A stretch of DNA of 64,000 nucleotides from Phalacrocorax aristotelis. Its lineage: Eukaryota; Chordata; Aves; Suliformes; Phalacrocoracidae. The stretch is taken from NCBI RefSeq assembly GCF_949628215.1, contig NC_134310.1, positions 11,731,401 to 11,795,400 of the forward strand, in the 5' to 3' direction. Under the pieces are notes generated by a model. It was given only the letters and a program-made list of their open reading frames with translations. It was not told where the DNA came from and did no database searches. The number at the start of each line of letters is the position of its first letter. The stretch's first letter is position 1. Positions 11,630-22,870 of the stretch are shown piece after piece. The position numbers were made by a program, and so were the translations under genes.

Positions 11630-12608
11630 TTTTAGCGGAAAAAGTATGGAAACTGGAGAAAGAGAAATATGATTTGGAAAACAAAGCAAGTGTGTTAGAA
11701 CACAGTAATGGGTTGTCAAGAGAAGTTCTGAGAACTGCCCAGCAAGATCAGGATATAGCACAGCAAAATGCAAAGAGTGCAGTGGTGGAGCTGGCTCACC
11801 AAAAGGCCAGAGCACTGGGACCGGGACATCTGGTCCCCTCCGAGGATGAGGGGAACAGCCCATGTCACAGTTATTAAGGAAGAACAAAAGGAAGAGGGGT
11901 CAGATGGGTCTATACCAGTGGTTAAGGCATGCAACTGGGCAAGGCCAAGGCAATCTGGCTGCTGCTGCAGACCTCAAGCAGCCCCAGCAACACATCACCA
12001 CTTATCCCTACACCCTGCCAGAATTGTGCAATCTGGGCAGGGGACCACAGGCAGCAAATATGAAGGAGTGATCACATGGTTATTGTGGTGCTGGGACAGC
12101 AGAGCCAGAGGGGTGAAACTAACAGGGACAAAGGGCATCAGTTACAAGCCCTGGCAGGGGATGCCACTATGCATGGGGTAATTCATTGTCAGGGAAACTT
12201 GTGGGAGGCACTAATGCTGTGAATGGGGGCCCAGTACCCACATAAGGAAGATTTGCTAGGGCAGCAGTACCAGAGCCAATGGCAGAACCCCAAAGAGGGT
12301 ATATATACTTACTGAGAGAAAGAGCAGTAATGCAAGTGGTATATGGACTCAACCCCGACCCCAATCCAGACCACCAACAAATTACAGAAGAAATATAGAG
12401 GAAATTAGTGAAAAAGGGACCCCCATGGTTGAGCGCTGTTCTTTACAGTGCCCAAGTCCCCAGGCTGAGGGTAGAAGAGGCTGTTCAAGTGATCCACTGC
12501 ACAAGCAAAGCCTTACCTGATGGCTAAGGGAGAATCAAAAAGAACTGAAGCATTAGACCAACAAAGGATGGGAAAGGAAACAAAAGATGGACAAAAAAAT
12601 TACTTCAT
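11630..12608 (+). pseudogene. gag: Decayed gag, family C ERV (first part)
   Basis: Gag is the structural polyprotein of the retroviral particle. The first block (about 11640-11876) encodes a charged, coiled-coil-like stretch (LEKEKYDLENKASVLEHS). Later, VITWLLWCWD near 12070 matches VITWLLRCWD in the family A gag at 62108. The RYPHKEDLL to REVAVMQVVYG-like region near 12235-12340 matches the family A stretch beginning YPFKEDI. Several stops and frame changes make it inactive. It shows that families C and A share a gag despite unlike LTRs. The gag is interrupted at 12609 by an LTR-like insertion. Confidence 0.6.
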
Positions 12609-13083
12609 GTGGTCTGAACAGTAATGAGGGCTGACAACACATTATGAAGCAAAGCTTTATTGAGGCAGTAAGAAAGAGGAGCAACAACGTGCCCATACGG
12701 TGACTCACCCAATCACCAATAGCAAACACAGGATCATAAGCGATGCCATGGCTCCGGTGGACTGCCAGGGACACTTGCTGTCCAGGTCATCTGGCAGCAA
12801 CAGCCAATCATGCAAATGCCTTTTGAACACAGGTAAGAGTCATGCCGCCCTTTGGCTCCACCAATGGCAGTGTGATTTGAGAGAATCATACCTTACATGG
12901 AATGTGGGCAGCATCCTGCCTACACTGACGATGTTGGTCGGGGGGCAGGGGTTCAGCAGTCTGTCTATGCTGCCAATATTGATCATGGGGCAGGGTGTCG
13001 GGGGCAGAGAGCAAGGTGTTAGCAGTCTCTCTATGATGCTGATGATATTGGTCAAAAGGCAGGGTGTCAGGAGGCAGGGTGTC
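12609..13083 (-). mobile_element. Candidate solo LTR inserted in family C gag, minus strand
   Basis: Gag-like sequence stops at 12608 and resumes after 13083. The intervening segment starts TGTGGTCTGAACAG and ends GCAGGGTGTCA. AGCTTTATTG near 12653 gives AATAAA on the minus strand. CTTCA precedes and CCTCA follows, a possible 5-bp duplication with one difference. The right half contains imperfect repeats of GGCAGGGTGTC and GTTGGTC. The family is unknown. Confidence 0.5.
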
Positions 13084-13400
13084 ACCTCATCAGAAGGAAA
13101 TTTTGGAGATGACTCAAAGAACATGGGGAAGAAATGGAAAAGTGTCACAAATGCCTGACTGCCAAGGTAGCAGCCCAAGCCAAGGAGTTAGATGAACAGA
13201 TCAAGGAAGAGCGGAAAACAGAAACAGACACCAAAGAAAGCTACAGGCCAACCCCTCCTTGAAGGGAGTCTTGCAAACAAGTGCTTAGTGAGATGTGTGA
13301 AATCAACTCCCTGCAATGAGGGTGCCCAACCTCTGCCCAGGAGAAGGAGGGGGACAACCATATTTATTGGACAGATTGGGTATAGTGGCCTGGTACATGC
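13084..13400 (+). pseudogene. gag: Decayed gag, family C ERV (C-terminal part)
   Basis: A lysine- and glutamate-rich stretch (MEKCHKCLTAKVAAQAKEL, about 13130-13190) fits the end of the gag region seen before 12609. It is followed by further degraded sequence. Stops and frameshifts are present. Confidence 0.45.
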
Positions 13401-13404
13401 AGTC

Positions 13405-13760
13405 CCATCAAACATGAAGCTCTCATGAACACCAGTGCCCGATGCATCCTGTTACCCTTAAACCAAATAGAAGGGATGTCTGTTGTCATCACTGGATTAA
13501 CTGGGGATGTGACCAAACTAGTTGTGACGCATGGACAAATTAGTCTTAATGGTGACTGGTAGGAACATGTGCCCATTGTGGCAGGCCCAGAAGTCGCAGG
13601 AATTTTAGGAGTACCTGAGGGGCAGATACCACAAAGACTCATAGGGACATCAATGGGCCTTTGGCATTGCTGCTGTAGAGGGAGGCCTTGTCTTATCTAA
13701 ACTCTGTACACTAACTAAATCAGAGGCGGTGGGCCTTTTGCACATCCCCGAACAACATAT
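13405..13760 (+). pseudogene. pro: Decayed aspartic protease, family C ERV
   Basis: The retroviral protease cleaves Gag and Pol. The expected active site LVDTGA is degraded to ALMNTSA near 13420, so the catalytic Asp is replaced by Asn. The following ILLPLNQIEGMSVVITGLTG parallels the IAGVTGG region of family A proteases, and AGILGVPEG parallels CILGIDY. At least one in-frame stop is present (near 13560). It is not functional. Confidence 0.6.
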
Positions 13761-13899
13761 ACCAATAGCAATGGAGGGTGTCAACTAAAACCAGCATCAA
13801 AATAATTGGGATGTTAGAACCTCTGTTTGAACACTGAGAGAAGCAAGGGGTTGTAACACAAACTCATTCCCTCTACAATAGACTGATATGGCCTACAAC

Positions 13900-14313
13900 A
13901 AAAGCCAATGGGGAGTGAATGATAGATTATAGAGCCCTAAATTAAATGACCCCACCTTTGGCTGCTACTGTCCCAGATGTGTTCCAGCTGCACTTAGAAC
14001 TGGAGACAAAACAAGCAAATTGTAATCCACCACTGACATAGCCAATGTCTTCTATTCCCATAGTGGAAGGATGTAGACCACAGTTTGTTTCAACCTGGGA
14101 AGGAATCCAGTACACCTGGATTCAATTACCCCAGGGATGGAAGCATAGTCCCACCATTTGCCAAGGGCTGATTCAAGAGACCCTAGAGAAGGGCAGTGCC
14201 TCAAAACACCTACAGTACATCAGTGACATCATTCGCTGGGGACAAACAAATGAAGAAGCATCTGAAGAAGGCCAAACTGTTATTGAAATCCTGCTGGAAG
14301 CAGGGTGTGCAAT
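13900..14313 (+). pseudogene. pol: Decayed reverse transcriptase, family C ERV (truncated)
   Basis: The RT fragment retains YTWIQLPQGWKHSPTICQGL, matching RLPQGWKHSPTICHGL of family A pol. The catalytic YIDD box has become YISD near 14215, replacing the first catalytic Asp. Upstream stops lie near 13910-14040. The RT is cut at 14313 by an oppositely oriented family C LTR fragment. An additional fragment of similar pol lies at 30740-30935. Confidence 0.75.
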
Positions 14314-14612
14314 TGTGGTGGGTTGAACTCGTCCAGCTGCTAGGCACACATCCAGCTGCTTTCTCACGCCACTTCCTCAACAGGACAGTGGAATAAAATT
14401 GAATGAAAAGGCTCATGGCTCAAGAAAGACAGGGATGTCACTTGTCAATTACCATCATGGGCAAAACAGATTAGACTTTAGGAAAATTAATTTAATTTTT
14501 GCCAATTAAAATAGATTTTCATAGTGAGAAACAAAGATTAAAAATAACCACCTTCCCCCACCTGCCTTTTTCCTTTCTGCTGCCCCTTCTTCACACTTTT
14601 CCCCTGCTCCAG
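14314..14612 (-). mobile_element. Family C LTR fragment, minus strand
   Basis: Read on the minus strand this is the 3' third of the family C LTR. It starts from its end (TGTGGTGGGTTGA in plus orientation), passes CATGGGCAAAACAGA and AAAATTAATTTAATTT, and reaches the CCCCTGCTCCAGC module. The LTR's 5' two thirds are absent. Confidence 0.75.
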
Positions 14613-14716
14613 CTGTCACAAATGCAGGTTTGTGGATATGGCCAACTACACCAAATTGTCACAAATACAACCTTGTTTATCCTGCTGACTACACAAAATT
14701 GTCAGGAATATATGTT
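14613..14716 (+). repeat. Left part of an unclassified interspersed repeat (also at 16523 and 29280)
   Basis: CAGGTTTGTGGATATGGCC and CACCAAATTGTCACAAATAC occur here and at 29289-29340. In the second copy the flanks TGAATATG and TTTGTTACACAGCTTTAG are adjacent, while here a CR1 separates them. The repeat therefore resumes at 16523. Its class is unknown; an ERV-derived repeat is likely. Confidence 0.6.
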
Positions 14717-16522
14717 GAGAATAACAAGAAAGGCTTCTACAGGTATGTGAACCAGAAAAGGAAAGTCAAAGAAAGCGTACCCCCCATGATGAACAAGAAT
14801 GGTGGCCTAGTATCAACAAATAAGGAGAAGACTGAGGTACTCAACAATATTTTTGCCTCTGTCTTCACTGGTAACCTCTCTCCTCACCCTTCCCAAGCCG
14901 ATGGACCGCAGGATGGAGACCAGGGGGAAAAAGCCCCTCCCACTGTAAGGGAATATCAGGTTCATGACCACCTGAGGAACCTGGATATACATAAGTCTAT
15001 GGGACCTGATGAGATGCATCCCAGAGTCCTGCGGGAATTGGCTGATGTAGTTGTTAAGACACTCTCCATGATATTTGAAAATTCATGGCAGTCAGGTGAA
15101 GTCCTTGGGGACTGGAAGAAGGGAAACATTGTGCCCGTCTTTAAAAAGCGTAGAAAGGAAGACCTGGGGAACTACCGTCCTGTCAGCCTCACCTCTGTGC
15201 CTGGGAAGATCATGGAGCAGATCCTCCTAGAAACTATGCTAAGGCACATGGAGGACAGGGAGGTGATCCGAGGCAGCCAGCATGGCTTCACCAAGGGAAA
15301 GTCCTGCCTGACCAACCTAGTGGCCTTCTATGATGGAGTGACTACATCAGTGGACAAGGGAAGAGCTATGGATGTCATCTATCTGGACTTCTGTAGGCCT
15401 TTGACACAGTCCCCCACACCATGCTAATCTCTAAACTGGAGAGATATGGATTTGATGGGTGGACTGTTTGGTGGATAAGGAACTGGCTGGATGGTCACAT
15501 CCAGAGGGTAGTGGTCAATGGCTCAATGTCCAGATGGAGACCGGTGACGAGTGGTGTCCCTCAGGGGTCCGTACTGGGACTGGTACTATTTAGTATCTTT
15601 ATCAATGACACAGTAGAATCGAGTGTACCCTCAGCAAGTTTGCAGATGACACCAAGCTGAGCGGTGCAGTTGACACACCTGAAGGACAGGATGTCATCCA
15701 GAGAGACCTGGACAAGCTGGAGAGGTGGGCCTGTGAGAACCTCATGAGGTTCAATAAGGCCAAGTACAAGGTCCTGCACCTGGGTCAGGGCAACCCCTGG
15801 TATCAGTACAGGCTGGGGGATGAAGGGATTGAGAGCAGCCCTGCAGAGAAGGACTTGGAGGTACTGGTGGAGGAAAAGCTGGACATGAGCCAACAATGGG
15901 TGCTTGCAGCCCAGAAGGCCAACCATATCCTGAGCTGCATCAAAAGAAGTGTGGCCAGCAGATCGAGGGAGGTGATTCTGCCCCTCTACTCTGCTCTGGC
16001 GAGACCCCACGTAGAGTACTGCGTCCAGCTCTGGAGCCCTCAGCACAAGAAGGACCTGGACCTGTTGGAGTGGGTCCAGAGGAGGGCCACAAAAATGATC
16101 CGAGGGCTGGAGCACCTCTCCTACGAGGACAGGCTGAGAGGGTTGGGGTTGTTCAGCCTGGAGAAGGGAAGGCTGCGGGAAGACCTTACTGTGGCCTTCC
16201 AGTACTTAAAGGGGGACTACAGGAAAGATGGGTACAATCTCTTTAGCAAGGCCTGCTGTGACAGGACAAGGGGTAATGGTTTTAAACTAAAGGAGGGTAG
16301 ATTTAGAATGGATATAAGGAATAATTTTTTTACGAGGGTGGTGAAACACTGGAACAGGTTGCCCAGAGAGGTGATAGATGCCCCATCCCTGGAAACATTC
16401 AAGGTCAGGTTGGACGGGGCTCTGAGCAACCTGATCTAGTTGAAGATGTCTCTGCTCACTGCAGGGGGGTTGGACTAGATGACCTCTAAAGGTCGCTTCC
16501 AGCCTAAACCTTTCTATGATTC
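14717..16522 (+). pseudogene. CR1 LINE ORF2 reverse transcriptase, 5'-truncated, with clean TSD
   Basis: RT blocks in order are [55 protein letters not shown] (then a frameshift in the KAFDTVPH region near 15395), [10 protein letters not shown] and FADDTKL (catalytic box intact, but in another frame near 15640). They are followed by the C-terminal domain [14 protein letters not shown] ending near 16436. The 3' tail is TTCTATGATTC. TATATGTT flanks both ends (14709-14716 and 16523-16530), an 8-bp target duplication. At least two frameshifts make it inactive. Confidence 0.95.
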
Positions 16523-17540
16523 TATATGTTTTGTTACACAGCTTTAGTTAGCAAGTTAAGATTTAGTAATATTTTTGAGATAGACCACAGTATTAGGTTG
16601 TATAATTCTTAATAGCATCAGCCAATTTAAAACAGCAATTTGATAGAATTTTTTACAGTCAACAGGCAACTTAATGATTCGAGAATGTCAAGGTTCACTC
16701 TATTACTTGCCTAGAAGTGCACAAAGGAAAATTGAGGTATACTTGACACAGAATGATTCAGAGGGATTGTGGATGCAGGGGATAAGGAGGACCCTCCTGT
16801 TGAGTCACGAGGTTCAGAATAGACCCCCTTGCTTTCTAAACTTCTTTCAGAGAAAAGTCTAGGTGTGGCTAGGTCCAATCTTAGTCTCAGACTTGGTCAA
16901 CAGTGTATGTGAATAGGGATAATATATATATAGTCAAATTGCACACACACACATCCCCAAGGTTAACCTGTGAATAAAATTTCCCTTTTCATGAGCTTCA
17001 TAAATTATTCGCTTTTATGTGCTGGCATTCATCAACACACGGCTGACAAACCTCGCAAAATCAGGCCTTTGAGTCCTCATGAAATTGTCAGCAGATGATC
17101 CTTCAGTCCTTGTGAAATCTACTCTGAAAGGCGTCCCAGCCCAGAGGGAGATACAGGGTCACACATCCCACTGCGGTCCCAGAGAGCTCAAAGGGTCTCC
17201 CTCTTGGATTGCTAGTTATAGCATCGAGATGATTGGCTTTGGTCAGTATTTTACATTCTGGTCATGACGCTGGTACACAAGTCAGGCAGCAGATAGCCCA
17301 AGTGTGGACAGAGATTGCCTGACACCCAAGTCATTATGACTAAGGTAACACTACAATAGGGCTTGTGCTGGGATCCCAGAGTGGCCCAGGGGGCTGCACC
17401 ACCACAATCCACCCCATGACCACAAAGTGGTGGTGTGGTCACCTCTTGCCTCTGTGCCTATAAATAGACAATGCTACATTCCAATAGTAATTTGAGGGAA
17501 TTTTTTTCATGGTTGGACAACCTCCATAACTATTAAAGCT
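16523..17540 (+). repeat. Right part of the unclassified repeat, with LTR-like signals
   Basis: The segment begins with the sequence that continues the repeat interrupted by the CR1 (GTTACACAGCTTTAG). It includes ATATATATATAG near 16922, a short CA run at 16943-16952 and GAATAAAATTTCCC near 16972, as in an LTR promoter and poly(A) site. AATAGGGCTTGTGCTGGGAT near 17355 recurs at 29410. CCTATAAATAG near 17458 is another TATA-like box. The 29280 copy lacks most of the middle. Confidence 0.45.
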
Positions 17541-17978
17541 TCATTAAATGTTGTTAGACAACATTATATGGGGGGGTGGGGCTTGCAACAGTATAAATTG
17601 TTTAGCCATTCTACAAACTCCGATGTATAAAACAATATTTAACAATAAGTATAATATAAAAAGAGTCATTAAAATCATGATGGGGTGCAGCATCAGGTTC
17701 AGCACTCCAGTTGCTGTTGGAGACCATCCAAACAGGACTTCCCACCACTGATGTTTTCCATCCCTTTTAACTCTTTCCATTACTTGATGTATTTCTTCCC
17801 CATCATGATGGACTGTAAGAAGAGATTTATTTTCCTGTTTTCTGTGCTTGCTGACATGAAGATGCCGGTGTCTAGTATAATAGTTGCTCTCATGGTGTCA
17901 TTAGTGTGGTTCATCATTTCCTGTAAAAGAAAGAAGGAAAAAAAGTCTCGGTGGGGAAGGCTGAACAGGTTACCCCTT
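17541..17978 (-). pseudogene. env: Env-like transmembrane region, family B provirus (uncertain)
   Basis: This lies downstream of integrase on the minus strand, where env belongs. One minus-strand stretch (17780 down to 17544) contains WWEVLFGW, then a long hydrophobic segment (LMLHPIMILMTLFILYLLL) and a short basic tail, as at the end of a retroviral transmembrane subunit. A second open stretch (about 18037 to 17780) is hydrophilic and not recognised. No surface subunit, furin site or fusion peptide is evident. The assignment rests on position and hydrophobicity only. Confidence 0.4.
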
Positions 17979-18735
17979 TTATGATACAGAATAAATCCAT
18001 CTAGCACTGATTTTATGTTCTGCTCCACTATTGTCAATAGCTTCCCATGCCATTGTTCCTTGTGGTTTAGTTAGAGTCATTGGTACAGTTCCAATAGATG
18101 GTAGTTTTACCATGACAGGTTGTCCTGGTTTCATTGAAGACCGGCTATGCCTGTTATCTAGGGGTTTACCTAAAGGAGCCATCAGGAAAGCTCAAGCTGG
18201 AGTAACTGGACTTCCATAGGGACCATATCTATTGTTTAGCTGGTGTAGGGTGTTTTGAGAGGCAGACGTCCCATTGTCCTTCATGTGGCTTAAGATATCT
18301 TTTCAGTAGCCCATTGACCTATTCAACCATACCATTAGATTGTGGATAGTATGGAGTGTGGAACACCCATTTTATTCCTTCTTGTTTTGCCCATTCTTGT
18401 ACTCCTTTGTTAGTAAAATGTGAGCCATTATCACTCTGAATAGAGTCAGGAACAGGTAAAATTGAGAACCATGAGGAAAGGCCTCCGATGGTGTTTTGCC
18501 CGTCAGCCTTTTGGCACCTAATGGCCATTAAAAGTCCGGACACTACTTCTATTCCCGTCAGAATATATCTATACCCAGCAGATGATTTTAAAGGACCAAT
18601 ATAATCGATTTGCCAGGTAGACCCTAATGTTTTCCCTTCTTTAATGTGCAGAGGTGGTGCTTTATCAGGATGATCAGTTTGCAATCTGAGTCAGCATTGA
18701 GGGCACTTGGTAAGTATGGTTTCACATGCTTTTCT
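17979..18735 (-). pseudogene. pol: Integrase, family B provirus
   Basis: Integrase inserts viral DNA into the host genome. The core shows D in WQIDYIGP, D in IQSDNGSHF and E in YYPQSNGMVE, the D,D-35-E triad. The C-terminal SH3-like region (KPGQPVMVKLPS, then ARWIYSV) follows near 18180-17985. The frame is broken between the core (ending near 18319) and the C-terminal part, and again before 18684. The region follows RNase H directly, as in a retroviral pol. Confidence 0.85.
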
Positions 18736-19546
18736 GTCAAGGAACCAGCCTTGGCTTTGTGCTGCAAAGGGCATCCTTTTCACTATGTCCTAACTTGAGG
18801 TGTAACCATTCTCCTAGCTGGCACCAATTGGGATCTATAGTGACTTTCCTAATCTTAGTTAGTTCATCCACCTTTTGATTCCACTTTGTAGCTGGTTGGT
18901 CATCTTTAGCATGAGCTTTCACCCATCCCATTTTGAAAGGTGTTTTCTTGGCTATATCTAACTGCCAATCATTGCTTCTCCAAACTGGGGAGCTATTCAC
19001 TTCCCATTTTAGGGTTTCCCATTGACAGAGCCATTGTATTGCACCTGCCCAAACAGCATAAGAGTCCACATATATAACTTTTGCTCTGTTTTGAGCAGCA
19101 AGTACCACAGCTCTGCATTCTCCTACCTGCGCGCTACCTTCTCCATCTTCTACTACCTGTTTGCCAGTGGTGATGTCAAGGGCCATGGCTCTATATTGCC
19201 GTTTCCCTTTTATCCTTTGGGCTGAGGCATCTGTGAACCAAACACCCTCAGTTGGCATATTCTCAGTTAAGGGTGGAGCATCTAGAATTGGGGAAGGTTT
19301 GAAAGGTTGCTGCAAAGCTAAAGGATCAGTATTTACAGGTGTCTGTAATTTGGAAACTTTGGTGTGTCCTTCAGTTAATTGCATATTCTCAGCAACTCGT
19401 GTTAGGTAAGCATACCATTTTCTCACTGTGGGTTTTTGGGCAATTCCTCCTGGAGGAGCAGTTCCCTTTAAGATTGCCTCTAGTAAATTAAATGGTCCTC
19501 TAGTCTGTATAGGTTGTCCCTGATGTATTTTCTCAACCTGTTTCAC
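18736..19546 (-). pseudogene. pol: RNase H and integrase zinc-binding region, family B provirus
   Basis: RNase H removes genomic RNA during reverse transcription. The open stretch carries WFTDAS, GECRAVVLA, VDSYAVWAG and VKAHAKDD, the acidic catalytic positions of retroviral RNase H. It ends with HLKLGHSEKDAL, the start of the integrase HHCC zinc-binding domain. The frame is open for 269 codons before breaking near 18737. It sits between RT (19785 upward) and the integrase core. Confidence 0.85.
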
Positions 19547-20720
19547 AGCTCTAACTAAGGATAAAAGCCCTTTCTCCCATTTAGAGTATCATTGTTCTGT
19601 CTCTTTAAATGCAGTTGAACTAAACAGTAAAGGTTGTTTCCAGCCATTAGGGCCAGTCTGAAACAGGTTACAATAGGTTGCATGTTCAGCAAATTCCCAT
19701 TCTACAATGATAGGATCAGAGGGGTGTACAGGCCCAAGGGATTGGTATGTTCACAGTTCATTCATTAAGGTTTTCATAGCTTTGTTATGCTCTTCCATCC
19801 ATTCCCATACCTTTTCTTTCCATAAGAGGGAATAGAGGGGTCTGGCTATAATTGAGAATCCAGGTATATGTTTCCTCCAATATCCTAACATTCCCAACAT
19901 TTGTTGGAGTTCTTTTTTTGGATTGGGGAGGCTGTAAAACTTCTATCTTTTCCAAGGTATCAGGTGGAATTGAAGCACTACTAGCAATCCGCCAGGTTCC
20001 TAGAAATTTTACTTCTTGGGCAGGTCCCTGACACTTGTCTAGTGGTATGACTACTCCAGCATTATTTAAAGTTTCCCATACAGAGGTGGCTGCTGTTCTT
20101 ACTGCCTCTGGGGAGTCTCCCCCAATCAGAATGTCATCTATGTATTGGTAGAGGTGGGTTTCTGGTGGAACTGATACTTTCTGTAAAAGTTCTGCTAGTG
20201 CTCCATGAGCAATAGTAGGGGAGTGTTTGTAACCTTGGGGAAGTCTGTTGAAGGTATACTGTACTCCTTCCCAAGTAAATGCAAAACGGGATTTACCCTG
20301 TTCTTGCAAGGGGACCATAAATAACATATCTTTGATATCTAAAACAGCCATCCATTTATGGGCAGCTGCTTGTAGAGTGGCAGTTAGATTTGCATTAGGA
20401 ACTGCTGCTGTTACGGGTGCAGTGCTGGCATTAAGATGCCGGTAATCAATTGTAAGGCACTATCGACCATCACGTTTGCGAACAGGCCGTACAGGAGAGT
20501 TATATGGAGAATGCGTCCTAAAAATAATTTGCCAAGACTCCAAGTCTGCAATAACAGCTGAAATTCCATCTTTGGCAGCAGCTGACACTGGATACTGGGG
20601 AACATTAGTGAGACTGGAGTCGGGGAGTGCAGGTGCCACTCGCAAAAGGCGGATGTTGGCAGATTCCACCCTGAGACTTCCAGATCTGAATGACCATATA
20701 CTACCATTTTGTAGCTGCCA
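19547..20720 (-). pseudogene. pol: Reverse transcriptase, family B provirus
   Basis: RT copies retroviral RNA into DNA. HSPYNSPVRPVRKRDGR is visible near 20480-20530, and LDIKDMLFMVPLQ and FNRLPQGYKHSPTIAHGAL in the palm. The catalytic box YQYIDDILIGG (near 20140) is intact, and the FLGTW thumb region follows. Stops or frameshifts occur near 20455, 19785 and 19590. The protein matches the plus-strand family B RT at 35099-36328 across all these motifs, so the two are copies of one family. Confidence 0.9.
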
Positions 20721-21135
20721 GGTTCATCCCATCAAAACATCGAACCCCAATATGTTTTCATAGTAATTTTTTACTGCAAAGCAAACTGAGGTTATTAGTT
20801 TTTTGCCAGGAAGCCAAATGTTTACTTTAACAGTGGGGCATAGTTCGCTGCCACCATTAATGCCAGTTAATTTAACTTTATGTTGGCCTGGTCATAATCC
20901 TAAGGTGATTTTATCAGTTTGGGTAAGAATAGATATTTGTGCTCCTGTATCTATTAGTAATATAGTGGGTTTTTGTTGAGGACCTGCAGGAAGCATAATA
21001 TAAGGGCCATCATCACTTATCCGTTGATGAATATCTATTTTCTGGACAGGCAGGCCCAATAGCCATATGGGGTTTATCTGTTTTTTTGATTCCTGTTTCT
21101 GTGATTCCTTTAACTCCCTTCCCTGAGGGAAAAAA
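20721..21135 (-). pseudogene. pro: Aspartic protease, family B provirus
   Basis: On the minus strand near 20965-20930 the sequence encodes LLIDTGAQISIL, the retroviral protease active site. It agrees with FLIDTGAQITAL in the plus-strand copy at 35195. In-frame stops flank it (for example near 20888). Its position between gag and RT is standard. Confidence 0.75.
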
Positions 21136-21738
21136 AGGCGGGGGGGGAGGGCAGTAGCAGACGGCAGTGCTATGTCTCACTTTTGAAAAGCTTCTATCAA
21201 GCTTAGAATAACTCTAGCTGGTTGCTTATGAATAGCAACTCTGGGAATACCCATTGCCAGGGCTTTTTTCCATAATTCATTTCTCTCTTCCCAGGCCCTT
21301 GATTGTTGATTAGCGGGTCCCAGTTCTCGAGAGTCACTCTGAGGCATTTGCTTAATCTGTCTAACATTTTGACTTATATTTTTGTTCCACTGGACACATC
21401 ATTCCATCCTGCTTCTCATCCATGATTTATGATGTCATGCATTAGTCCTGCCCAAGTGGGGAGTTTTCTTTGAAGCAAGGTTGCTTCCTGGTCATCTTCA
21501 TCACTGACAACATCCTGTGTGGATAACAGAGCATTAAAATCTGTGTCCCTCTTGGTCTCATCTCATGTTGCAATAAGACAAGGTTTGAACATGGCAGGGG
21601 CTCCCTTTATTAACAGCTTTAGCATAGTCTACAGTTGCTGAGATGGGAACATCAAGGGAACTTGGCTCGTGCATGGCCTGAATGCAGGCAGCCATTGTAA
21701 TAGCCATGGAGAGCTATTCCAAACATCTAATGGGTATT
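21136..21738 (-). pseudogene. gag: Gag C-terminal part, family B provirus
   Basis: Minus-strand reading gives capsid-like and later segments (ISATVDYAKAVNKGAPAMF near 21650-21590, then RAWEERNELWKKALAMGIPR near 21300-21240). Multiple stops are present. The gag is separated from its N-terminal part (23722-24400) by a block of family G LTR sequence inserted at about 21739. A poly-G run lies at 21138-21147. Confidence 0.6.
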
Positions 21739-22870
21739 GATGCCATTGTGGCCAAAATCAGGAATAAACCTCATAACACCAATGTAGTGTTAAAAAGCAG
21801 GCATTCTTTATTTGCGGCGCCAGATGAACGGGGGATTGCTCCTCTGTCATGGTTTTAGCTGGGATAGAGTCAATTTTCTTCACTCTAGCTGGCATAGTGC
21901 TGTGCGTTGAACTCAGCATGGAAAAAAATGTTGAGATAACACACAGATGCTTTGGCTGTTGCTGGGTAGTGCTTATACTAGTCAAGGACTTTTCTAGCTT
22001 CCCATGCTCTGCCGGGTGCACAAGAAGCCGGGAGGGGAGGGGGCACAGCTAAGAGAGCAGATTCAAACTGGCCAAAGGGATATTCCATATCATGTAACGT
22101 CATGCCCAGTATGTTAACTGGGAGGAGCTGGCCTGGGGAGGGAGGCAGCAATCGTGGCTCGGGGACGGGCAGCGTTGGTCGGCGGGTGGTAAGCGGTTGT
22201 ATTGTTGGTGTTTCTGTGTTTTTTTTCTTTCCCTTCCTTTTCCCTTTTATTATATTAACATTATTGTCATTATTATAATAATTACTATTATAATTATTAT
22301 TTTATTGTAATCATTAAACTGTGCTTATCTCAACCCACAAGTTCTTTTGCTCGTCCGATTCTCTTCCCCATCCCACGGGGGTGGGGGGGAGTGAGCGAGG
22401 GGCTGTGTGGTGTTCAGTTGCCAGCTGAGGCTGAACCATGAGGTCCTCCTAAAGTGCATACCATCAGATCTCATTGTGCCAGTTAAGTACATGCTTCATA
22501 TACATATTCATTAACTTTCTGATAAAAGATATACATATTCATTATATGCAGACTTCATTTTGCGCATGGCTATTGGTGTCTCTGGGTGGTCGTCAGGGGT
22601 CTGTGGACAAAGGACATACTCTTCCTCACTGTGCCCGCTAGTTAACCCTTGTGTTTGCACAAACTCAGTTCTGAGATTACGTATGTACTGTCCTTGAGGG
22701 GTGGTCTGTTCTGGTTTAGTGTCTGCTCTGCAGTTCCTTATCTTTATGGCTATGTACATCTGCTTTTCTTAAGGCCAAATGTCACAGTGACTTTGTTTAG
22801 GTACTTCAAATCTTGAGGCCTCTCTGACTCCCCTAAAGCAACAAGGTTTAGTCATTGTGCAGGCTGTTCT
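21739..22870 (-). mobile_element. Family G LTR, minus strand, split by an A1 LTR
   Basis: The left piece (to 21844) carries GCAGGCATTCTTTATTTGCGG, which gives AATAAA on the minus strand, then GGGGGATTGCTCCTC. The right piece (from 22444) resumes CTCCTAAAGTGCA and runs through CTCTGGGTGGTCGTCAGGGG and CAGTTCCTTATCTTTATGGC. All of these are shared with the LTR at 28576. The split is exactly at the 5-bp duplication of the inserted solo LTR. Confidence 0.8.
21845..22443 (+). mobile_element. Solo LTR, family A subtype A1, inserted in the family G LTR
   Basis: The 599-bp element starts TGTCATGGTTTTAGCTGGG and ends CCATGAGG, a mutated form of the usual CCACGACA. TCCTC lies at 21840-21844 and 22444-22448, a perfect 5-bp duplication. 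An AT-rich ATTATTATAATAATTAC tract precedes AATCATTAAACTG. No internal sequence follows. Confidence 0.93.

Noticed and set aside
16943-16952. Short CA run
   Set aside because: At about five units it is too short to be notable.
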